Shown here one piece after another: positions 17,735 through 24,553 of a stretch of 64,000 bases of DNA; the stretch's first letter is position 1; each line of letters begins with the position of its first letter. The notes under the pieces are model-generated. The model worked only from the letters and a program-made list of their open reading frames with translations, was not told where the DNA came from and did no database searches. Made by a program: the position numbers and the translations under genes. The DNA comes from Putridiphycobacter sp965230195 (GTDB lineage Bacteria; Bacteroidota; Bacteroidia; Flavobacteriales_D; Crocinitomicaceae), in assembly GCA_965230195.1 (NCBI GenBank), contig OZ245997.1, forward strand, positions 2,046,001 through 2,110,000, read 5' to 3'.

Positions 17735-17750
17735 TATACCAATCGGTATA
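17735..17750. promoter_or_regulatory. TetR operator in tetR promoter
   Basis: TATACC-AATC-GGTATA is a perfect 6-bp inverted repeat with a four-base centre. An additional half-site GGTATA at 17722-17727 overlaps the -7 box. The same element recurs before the adjacent hydrolase gene. Confidence 0.72.
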
Positions 17751-17773
17751 AAATTAAAGAAAAAATATATTAC

Positions 17774-18802
17774 TTAAACCTTACCTCGTTCTGATAACAA
17801 TATGGCAATAGACCTTGTGCCTTTAAATTGAGCGAATAAAATGACCATGATTACGGTAATAGGTACACTCAATACCATACCTGTAATCCCCCATAGTGCT
17901 CCCCAGAGGCTCAGTGCAATGATAACTGCGAGTGGACTTAGGTTTAAGGAGTTCCCCATTACTTTTGGCTCAACAATATTACCAACAATAAGTTGTACAG
18001 CCCCAACAATGGCAATTACCAGTATAAAATAAGTGATATCTCCGAATTGTAATAAGGCTATAACTGCAGGAAATAAAGTGCCAATTAGTGAGCCGATTGT
18101 AGGAATATAATTTAGTAGGAATATTAAGAATGCCCAAAAAATTGGTGTATCAATTCCAATGAAGTATAAGGCAATATAACTTCCTAAACCAGTGATTAAG
18201 CTTATTATTGTTTTTAAGGTAATATAGCTACTAATAGATTTATTAATCGCTTGTAGTGTACTGTTAATGTCATTATACTTATCCGGAGAAGTGAACATAG
18301 CCTTTATTTTGTCACCAAAAACCGATTCTTCTAAAAAGATAAAAAGGACATATAATATGATCATAAAAGCATTACCGAATAAATCTGATAAGGAGGAGAA
18401 TAAGTTTTTCAGGAGACCTGAAAATTCAAAGTCGCCGGTATAATTTTCTATATACTCTTCAATGTCAATATCAAACTGTGTCTTGATGGTTTCATTGAAT
18501 TCAAGCAGGTTTTTTTCATATTCGGGAATGTTTTGACTTAAATCCTGAATATTTTCGGCCAAGAGGTTAACTATTAAACCACAAATGATAAATAGTATAA
18601 AGCTTGAAATAACCGTCCAGATCCATCTGGGTAATTTTTGACCAATTCCCGGAATTTTCTCAAACAGTCGCCTGAAGTCAACAATCAGAAACCATATCAA
18701 TAGTGCCAGGATAAATGGAATCAACAGATCTTTTCCAATTACAAGCAATGCAATTGAACTGATAATAATGATTAAGTATGATACAGTTTTGTTATTCGCC
18801 AT
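17774..18802 (-). CDS. AI-2E family permease (TqsA/PerM-like)
   Basis: A 342-residue inner-membrane protein with about eight hydrophobic segments in the usual arrangement: two to three at the N-terminus, a soluble loop at residues about 85-150, then the conserved transmembrane core. LLNYIPTIGSLIGTLFPA and VEPKVMGNSLNLSPLAVI are hallmarks of this family. Members have been linked to autoinducer-2 export, and others to sodium-proton exchange, so the transported substrate is open. It starts 29 bases after the stop of the second metH gene on the same strand with no terminator visible between, so it may be the last gene of the SAM-riboswitch operon. Confidence 0.87.
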   Translation of the reverse strand: MANNKTVSYLIIIISSIALLVIGKDLLIPFILALLIWFLIVDFRRLFEKIPGIGQKLPRWIWTVISSFILFIICGLIVNLLAENIQDLSQNIPEYEKNLLEFNETIKTQFDIDIEEYIENYTGDFEFSGLLKNLFSSLSDLFGNAFMIILYVLFIFLEESVFGDKIKAMFTSPDKYNDINSTLQAINKSISSYITLKTIISLITGLGSYIALYFIGIDTPIFWAFLIFLLNYIPTIGSLIGTLFPAVIALLQFGDITYFILVIAIVGAVQLIVGNIVEPKVMGNSLNLSPLAVIIALSLWGALWGITGMVLSVPITVIMVILFAQFKGTRSIAILLSERGKV

Positions 18803-18831
18803 GTTACCAGGTTATAACAAATCTAATCAAA

Positions 18832-21546
18832 TTATTCGTCCAAATTACTTGATAACCATTTTTTATAATCTTTCACAGCCATTCCCTTTCTTGCAGCAAT
18901 ATCTTCAATCTGGTCCATTTTTATTTTTCCAACACCAAAGTATTTGGCTTCAGGGTGTGAAAAATACCATCCACTGACCGAGGCTGCAGGCATCATTGCT
19001 AAACTTTCTGTTAACGAAACTTTAGTTATTTCGGTAGCATTAAGAATATCGAATAAACCAATTTTTTCGGTGTGATCGGGATTTGCAGGATAGCCCGGAG
19101 CCGGACGAATACCAACATATTTTTCTTTAATCAATTCATCTTTCGACAGTGATTTAGTCTCATAACCCCATAATTCCTGACGTACAATTTCGTGTAGTTT
19201 TTCAGCAAAAGCCTCGGCCAATCTGTCAGCCAGAGCCTTTAATAAAATGGATTGATAATCATCATGATCTGCTTCAAACACTGCTATTTTATCCTCGATT
19301 CCCAGACCTGAAGTAACAACAAATCCACCAATAAAGTCAGTAATACCGCTGGATTTAGGCGCTATAAAATCGGCAACAGAATGATTAAATGCGTTCTTTC
19401 CTTTTTTTAATTGCTGACGTAGTGCATATTGTTTATGAAGAATTGTTGATTTTGTTTCGTCAGTATAGATTTCAATAACATCATCATCAACGGTATTGGC
19501 GGGCCAAATTCCAACGCTTGCACTTGCTGTTAACCATTTTTCTTTTTTTATGGTGTCAAGCATATTGAGGGCATCATCAAAAAGTTTTTGAGCGGTTTCT
19601 CCTTTTTCGGCATCTGATAGAATTTCAGGATATTTCCCTCTGATTTCCCAGGTATAGAAAAAAGGAGTCCAATCAATATATGGAATCAGTTCTTCCAGGC
19701 TAAAATCTGAATAATGTTTAACACCAGTGAAATTAGGCTTTTTAATGTCTTCTGCGTTCCAGTTTATTTCAAATTTGTTTTTTCTGGCTTCTTCTATTGA
19801 CAGAAAACTTTTGAACCCTTTCTTTTTAGAATAATTTTCTCTGACTTTAATGTAGTCTTGCTGAACAGATTCAATATACTGTTGCTTGGATTGTCCCAAG
19901 AGTTCACCAGCAACTGTAACTGAACGGGAAGCATCAATAACATGAACCGTATTACCACTGGGGTAATTCTCTTCAATTTTTACAGCAGTATGTACTTTTG
20001 ATGTAGTAGCTCCTCCAATTAAGAGTGGTATATCCAGTCCCTGGCTTTCCATCTCCTGGGCAACATAAACCATTTCATCTAATGATGGCGTTATTAATCC
20101 GGATAGTCCAACAATGTCAACCTGGTGTTTAACAGCCTCACTGATTATTTTTTCAGTAGGAACCATAACCCCAAGATCAATTATTTCATAGTTATTGCAA
20201 CCAAGTACAACACCAACAATATTTTTCCCAATATCATGAACGTCACCCTTTACGGTTGCCAGCAAAATTTTACCAGCCGTTTTTGATTCAGTTTTAGTGG
20301 CTTCAATGAAAGGCAGGAGATAGGCTACTGATTTTTTCATTACACGGGCCGATTTAACCACTTGTGGTAAGAACATTTTTCCAGCCCCAAACAAGTCACC
20401 AACTACATTCATTCCATTCATAAGGTAACCCTCAATAACTTCAATCGGCTGGTCCACCAAAAGGCGTGCTTCTTCCATATCCTCATCAGTATGGTCTGCA
20501 ATTCCTTTAACCAAAGCATGTGTAATTCGTTCCTGTAGTGGTAACTGTCGCCACGCAGCTATTTCATTATCTGATTTTTCTGTTTGAACAACCTGTTGTG
20601 CAAAGTCCAGCAGTTTTTCAGTAGCATCCTCATTTCGATCTAATAAAACATCTTCAACATGATTTAGCAGATCTTTGGGGATATTGTCGTAAACCTCAAG
20701 TAAACTAGGGTTTACAATTCCCATATCCATTCCCTCCTTAATGGCATGGTATAAAAAAGCAGAGTGCATGGCTTCACGAACCACATTGTTTCCTCTAAAC
20801 GAAAAAGAAACATTACTGACACCTCCACTGACATGGGCACCAGGTAAATTCTCGCGGATCCAACGGGTGGCCTGGAAAAAGTCCAGTGCATTTTTGCGGT
20901 GTTCTTCCATACCTGTTGCCACAGGGAATATATTAGGGTCGAATATAATATCTTCCGGAGGGAAATTAACCTTATCTCTCAGAACACGGTATGAACGCTC
21001 ACACATTCTGATCCTGCTTTCGTATGAATCGGCCTGTCCTTCTTCATCAAAAGCCATTACTATCACAGCTGCACCAAATGCTTTTATCTTTTTAGCCTGT
21101 TTGATAAAGGTTTCTTCTCCTTCTTTAAGACTGATTGAATTAACAACACATTTACCTTGAACACATTGTAGTCCGGCTTCAATTATTTCCCATTTTGAAC
21201 TGTCAATCATTATCGGAACCCTTGCAATATCAGGTTCTGAAGCAATTAGGTGTAAAAATTTGACCATGGCTTCTTTACCATCAATTAAGCCATCATCCAT
21301 ATTGATGTCAATAATCTGAGCACCATTTTCTACCTGTTCTCTTGCAACAGAGAGGGCCTCATCAAATTTTTCTTCCTTGATTAATCGCAAAAATTTTCTG
21401 GAACCGGCAACATTGGTCCGTTCACCTATATTAACAAAGTTTGATTCAGGAGAAACAATTAATGGCTCTAAGCCACTTAATTTTAAATATGGAATATCCG
21501 TCCATTTATAAACATAGTCACCTGTATAATCCGGATGTAAGCTCAT
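18832..21546 (-). CDS. metH: Methionine synthase, folate-, cobalamin- and SAM-binding part
   Basis: A 904-residue protein corresponding to the last three modules of cobalamin-dependent MetH. Residues about 25-310 are the pterin-binding domain (NFVNIGERTNVAGSRKF, IDINMDDGLIDG, MIDSSKWEIIEAG). Residues about 330-560 are the cobalamin-binding region, with the DxHxxG motif in GDVHDIGKNIVG near residue 435, plus VGLSGLITPSLDEM and GGATTS. The C-terminal reactivation domain has RPAPGYPANPDHTEK and SGWYFSHPEAKYFGVGKI. It transfers methyl from methyl-tetrahydrofolate through cobalamin to homocysteine, but the homocysteine module is encoded by a separate gene. It starts 60 bases after the QueF-like gene. 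Splitting is a genuine arrangement here, not a frameshift, because an intact gene lies between the halves. Confidence 0.95.
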   Translation of the reverse strand: MSLHPDYTGDYVYKWTDIPYLKLSGLEPLIVSPESNFVNIGERTNVAGSRKFLRLIKEEKFDEALSVAREQVENGAQIIDINMDDGLIDGKEAMVKFLHLIASEPDIARVPIMIDSSKWEIIEAGLQCVQGKCVVNSISLKEGEETFIKQAKKIKAFGAAVIVMAFDEEGQADSYESRIRMCERSYRVLRDKVNFPPEDIIFDPNIFPVATGMEEHRKNALDFFQATRWIRENLPGAHVSGGVSNVSFSFRGNNVVREAMHSAFLYHAIKEGMDMGIVNPSLLEVYDNIPKDLLNHVEDVLLDRNEDATEKLLDFAQQVVQTEKSDNEIAAWRQLPLQERITHALVKGIADHTDEDMEEARLLVDQPIEVIEGYLMNGMNVVGDLFGAGKMFLPQVVKSARVMKKSVAYLLPFIEATKTESKTAGKILLATVKGDVHDIGKNIVGVVLGCNNYEIIDLGVMVPTEKIISEAVKHQVDIVGLSGLITPSLDEMVYVAQEMESQGLDIPLLIGGATTSKVHTAVKIEENYPSGNTVHVIDASRSVTVAGELLGQSKQQYIESVQQDYIKVRENYSKKKGFKSFLSIEEARKNKFEINWNAEDIKKPNFTGVKHYSDFSLEELIPYIDWTPFFYTWEIRGKYPEILSDAEKGETAQKLFDDALNMLDTIKKEKWLTASASVGIWPANTVDDDVIEIYTDETKSTILHKQYALRQQLKKGKNAFNHSVADFIAPKSSGITDFIGGFVVTSGLGIEDKIAVFEADHDDYQSILLKALADRLAEAFAEKLHEIVRQELWGYETKSLSKDELIKEKYVGIRPAPGYPANPDHTEKIGLFDILNATEITKVSLTESLAMMPAASVSGWYFSHPEAKYFGVGKIKMDQIEDIAARKGMAVKDYKKWLSSNLDE

Positions 21547-21606
21547 TCTTATTTATTTTAGAATACAGTAATGTTGGTAAAGTGTTAATTTATTTACGGA
21601 GTATGA

Positions 21607-22041
21607 TTACATTAATACACTCCAATCGTCGCGATCGCCATTACCTAACCAGTCTTTAAACTCTTCTTTTCCGCCACGTGCAGCCCAGTCAGAATCTATA
21701 GCCAGCTTAGCACTTATTCCTCCTCTTGGATTACAAATCATAGATATCCTCAGACGTTCCGGCTCATAGACCTCCATCAAATGATCATAAAATATATTGA
21801 TTAACCTTTCATAAGAAACCACAATATCCCTGAGGTGAAACGAGTATTGTTTCAATGATTTTAACTCTATAATTTTATTACTTGGATACATGGTAAGGAA
21901 AACAGTAGCAAAGTCAGGCTGTTCCTTAACGCCTAAAAAAGTAAATTCTGGTATTTTTATTTTGATTTCGTAAGCCTCACCTGAAGGGTTAGGGATTGAT
22001 TTTAAGATTGATTTGTCAATCTCTTGATATAATTTCGCCAT
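21607..22041 (-). CDS. QueF-family T-fold protein lacking the catalytic Cys and His
   Basis: A 144-residue protein with the fold signatures of NADPH-dependent preQ0 nitrile reductase (QueF): IPNPSGEAYEI, PEFTFL, QPDFATV, the E-[SL]-K-S motif as ELKSLKQY (residues 59-66), and NPRGGI near 104-109. In canonical short QueF the segment is LCPxTGQPDF, with Cys as the covalent nucleophile. Here it is LGVKEQPDF: Gly37 replaces Cys and the loop is one residue shorter. The catalytic His of the HE pair is Tyr77, while Glu78 and Asp43 are kept. It should therefore bind a purine- or pterin-like ligand but not reduce a nitrile by the known mechanism. It overlaps metH part 1 by 26 bases and precedes metH part 2, so a role in methionine synthesis or one-carbon metabolism is likely. 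Function unknown. Confidence 0.75.
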   Translation of the reverse strand: MAKLYQEIDKSILKSIPNPSGEAYEIKIKIPEFTFLGVKEQPDFATVFLTMYPSNKIIELKSLKQYSFHLRDIVVSYERLINIFYDHLMEVYEPERLRISMICNPRGGISAKLAIDSDWAARGGKEEFKDWLGNGDRDDWSVLM

Positions 22042-23026
22042 TTTGTTTTTTTTGAGTTTTAGCTATTATTTCATTCATTTTTCTGATGTGGTCTGGAGTA
22101 GTACCGCAGCAACCACCGACTATATTGACTAAGTTTTCATTGATAAAGGACTCAATTTGAGCTCCCATCATTTCAGGAGTTTCATCATATTCTCCCATTT
22201 CATTAGGTAATCCGGCATTCGGATGTGCACTGATAAATAAATCAGACTTATTTTTGAGTGTTTTAAGGTAAGGTTTCAGGGCATCTGCACCCAACGCACA
22301 GTTAAGCCCAATACTTAACAGATCACCATGTTGAACTGATATTAAGAAAGCCTCTGTAGTTTGTCCTGATAAAGTCCTTCCACTGGCATCAGTAATAGTT
22401 CCGGAAACCATAATTGGCAACTCGGTGCCAAGTTCCTCCTGTATTTCATTGATCGCCAACAAAGCAGCCTTGGCATTTAATGTATCGGTAATGGTTTCAA
22501 CCAGCAATAAGTCTGCACCACCTTCAATTAAGCCTTTGGCCTGTTCTTTAAATGCTAATCTTAATTCATCAAAAGTAACATTCCGGTAGCCAGGGTCATT
22601 TACATCAGGAGACATGGAGGCTAGTTTAGTAGTAGGTCCCATTGAGCCGGCAACAAATCTTGGTTTGTCAGGATTTTGTGAGGTAAAGGTATCACAAACT
22701 TCTCTGGCTATTTTAGCACCATGAAAATTGATATCATACACGGCATCTTCCAATTCATAATCTGCTTGTGCAATTCTTGTGGCACCAAAAGTATTGGTCT
22801 CAACAATATCAGCACCGGCTTCCAGGTATTCAGCATGAATAGCCTTAATCACATCAGGACGTGTGAGCACCAAAATATCGTTATTGCCTTTTAATTTGGC
22901 AGGGTGATTTTCAAACCATCCTTTTCTGAAATCCTCCTCTGTAAGGGAATACCTTTGAATCATTGTCCCCATTGCGCCATCCAACAGTAAAATTCTGTCA
23001 GCTAATATGTCCTTTATATTTTGCAT
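22016..23026 (-). CDS. metH: Methionine synthase, homocysteine-binding part
   Basis: A 336-residue homocysteine S-methyltransferase module of MetH (betaine-homocysteine-methyltransferase-like TIM barrel). The LLDGAMGTMIQ start, ETNTFGAT, GSMGPTTKL, and the zinc-binding cysteines in GLNCALGA (near 240) and GGCCGTTP (near 310) are present. It accepts the methyl group carried by cobalamin on the partner protein encoded at 18832-21546. It is the first gene behind the SAM-I riboswitch and overlaps the QueF-like gene by 26 bases, which implies translational coupling. Stand-alone betaine- or S-methylmethionine-dependent enzymes share the fold, but the operon decides for MetH. Confidence 0.93.
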   Translation of the reverse strand: MQNIKDILADRILLLDGAMGTMIQRYSLTEEDFRKGWFENHPAKLKGNNDILVLTRPDVIKAIHAEYLEAGADIVETNTFGATRIAQADYELEDAVYDINFHGAKIAREVCDTFTSQNPDKPRFVAGSMGPTTKLASMSPDVNDPGYRNVTFDELRLAFKEQAKGLIEGGADLLLVETITDTLNAKAALLAINEIQEELGTELPIMVSGTITDASGRTLSGQTTEAFLISVQHGDLLSIGLNCALGADALKPYLKTLKNKSDLFISAHPNAGLPNEMGEYDETPEMMGAQIESFINENLVNIVGGCCGTTPDHIRKMNEIIAKTQKKQNGEIISRD

Positions 23027-23072
23027 ATTTATTCTTATGCGTTAGGACCGGAAACTAAAATGATATTCTTTT

Positions 23073-23174
23073 ACTCATATCGGTCAAAAAGACCAGGAAT
23101 TGGCACCTTCTTAAATTGAACTTAAGGGTTGCCAAGGTATCACAGGGCCGGTCCCTCCACCTTTCTTTATAAGT
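23073..23174 (-). ncRNA. SAM-I (S-box) riboswitch
   Basis: The minus strand carries the S-box core: CTTATAAAGAAAGGTGGAGG near the 5' end, the GGACCGGCCCTG segment, ACCTTGGCAACC, and GGTGCCAATTCC. P1 can form between 23169-23174 and 23073-23078, P3 at 23110-23126, and P4 as GGTC-TTTTT-GACC at 23082-23094. It lies directly before the split metH operon, the classic target. Just downstream, CCGGTCC (23045-23051) is complementary to GGACCGG within the aptamer (23148-23154). That may form the switching helix; no intrinsic terminator is seen, so control of translation is likely. Confidence 0.93.
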
Positions 23175-23195
23175 TATAATAATAATGAACTGGTA

Positions 23196-23229
23196 CAAAG
23201 GTAGAGAGAATTTGTTAACAGATTACAAA
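23196..23229 (-). promoter_or_regulatory. Promoter of SAM-riboswitch metH operon
   Basis: On the minus strand TTTG (23226-23229), a 22-base spacer, and TACCTTTG (23196-23203) match the Bacteroidota TTTG/TAnnTTTG promoter form. The transcript would start about 20 bases before the aptamer. Confidence 0.7.
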
Positions 23230-23312
23230 AAATTAAAATATTTTTAGAAATCTCCTTTAAAATTGCTTAATAACAGGGCGTTATAAATAAGAGATTTAAG
23301 TTTAAGATAGGT

Positions 23313-24317
23313 TTAGGACAACTTGTCTGCCAGAATTTTTATCTCAATAAATGGTGCAATTTTTTCGTAAATAATATTATTAACGGCTTCCAGAATTGGC
23401 ATTTCAACACCATATTCTTTATTTATCTCCACCAAACATTTTGTAGCAAAATAACCTTCAGCAATCATATCCATTTCCATTTGGGCAATTTTAACTGAGT
23501 ATCCTTTTCCAACCATATAGCCAAAGGTTCTGTTTCGTGAAAATTTGGAATAGGCAGTTACCAATAGATCACCCAGGTAAGCGGATGATTTTACATCACG
23601 GTGAATTGGGTTGACTTCATCAATAAAGTTTTCGATTTCCTGTATGGCGTTTGAAATAAGAACAGACTGAAAATTATCACCATGTCCAAGTCCGGCACAA
23701 ATACCACTTGCTATAGCGTAAACATTTTTAAGAACAGCTGAATATTCGGTGCCAAAAATATCATCTGAAACCGTTGTTTTTATAAATCGGTTTGACATGA
23801 CATCTGCCATATATTCGGCCATGTCTTCATCCTGACAGGCAATAGTTAAATATGATAGCCTCTCAAGTGCTACCTCTTCAGCATGACAAGGGCCACAAAT
23901 AATTCCAATATTATCTTCATCAACATTAAGATGTTTTTGAAAAAATTGCCCCGGGATTTCATTAATTTCCGGAATGATACCTTTTACCGCTGAAAAAATG
24001 TATTTGTTTTTAAGCAATTTTTTAGGGAAATGCTCAAATAAACTATATAGGTAAGCTGAAGGTGTGGCAATAATGATGATGTCTGCTGGCTGAACCAACT
24101 CGTTTAGGTCAGTTCCCACATTAATTCGCTCAAGATCAAATTCAACAGATTGAAGATATTTTGGGTTATGTCTGTATTTTAATAAATGCGCAACCGAGGC
24201 CTCATTATGCATCCACCAATTAACAATTATATTTGATTTTGTAGTAAGAATTTTAACTAAGGCAGTTGCCCAGCTTCCTCCTCCTACTACTGCAATTTTT
24301 TTCTCTTTAATTTGCAT
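23313..24317 (-). CDS. gpsA: Glycerol-3-phosphate dehydrogenase [NAD(P)+]
   Basis: A 334-residue cytosolic dehydrogenase that reduces dihydroxyacetone phosphate to sn-glycerol-3-phosphate for phospholipid synthesis. The dinucleotide-binding VVGGGSWATALV is near residue 10, SAVKGI carries a conserved catalytic lysine, and GPCHAEEVA, FGTEYSAVLKNVYAIASGICAGLG and a C-terminal GYFATKCLVEI follow. The family GEC-type motif before the acidic residue is GPC here, as in many relatives. It is transcribed on its own strand towards the metH operon, with 286 bases between holding the SAM riboswitch and its promoter. Confidence 0.92.
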   Translation of the reverse strand: MQIKEKKIAVVGGGSWATALVKILTTKSNIIVNWWMHNEASVAHLLKYRHNPKYLQSVEFDLERINVGTDLNELVQPADIIIIATPSAYLYSLFEHFPKKLLKNKYIFSAVKGIIPEINEIPGQFFQKHLNVDEDNIGIICGPCHAEEVALERLSYLTIACQDEDMAEYMADVMSNRFIKTTVSDDIFGTEYSAVLKNVYAIASGICAGLGHGDNFQSVLISNAIQEIENFIDEVNPIHRDVKSSAYLGDLLVTAYSKFSRNRTFGYMVGKGYSVKIAQMEMDMIAEGYFATKCLVEINKEYGVEMPILEAVNNIIYEKIAPFIEIKILADKLS

Positions 24318-24363
24318 ATTTAGTAGAACAAATGTAACAATTTATGGTAATACTTTGCACGCT

Positions 24364-24410
24364 AAAATTCTTTTCGGTGAAGAATTTTGGTGTTCTGATC
24401 TACCAGATCA
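24364..24410. other. Two adjacent inverted repeats between divergent genes
   Basis: In the 236-base gap between divergent gpsA and the TonB-dependent receptor gene, AAAATTCTT (24364-24372) pairs perfectly with AAGAATTTT (24380-24388), and TGATCT (24396-24401) pairs with AGATCA (24405-24410). Neither is followed by a long T-run. They may be operators or leader structure. No other element is seen in the gap. Confidence 0.4.
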
Positions 24411-24553
24411 AGATGGTTTTACGGTTTTATTTCAACAAATGAACAGATGAGCTGCACGGGATTGTTAGGTATTGGATAAGATAGAAAGATATATTTTTTT
24501 GAAATACGTATGAGATGGTTAACTTTACGGGAGCGTGAAATGAAAAATAAAAC

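Noticed and set aside
20741..21160. 139-codon plus-strand open frame within metH part 2
   Set aside because: It is antisense to a highly conserved pterin-binding domain and encodes no recognisable motif.
18832..23026. metH interpreted as a frameshifted single gene
   Set aside because: An intact QueF-family gene lies between the halves, each half has a proper start and complete domain boundaries.
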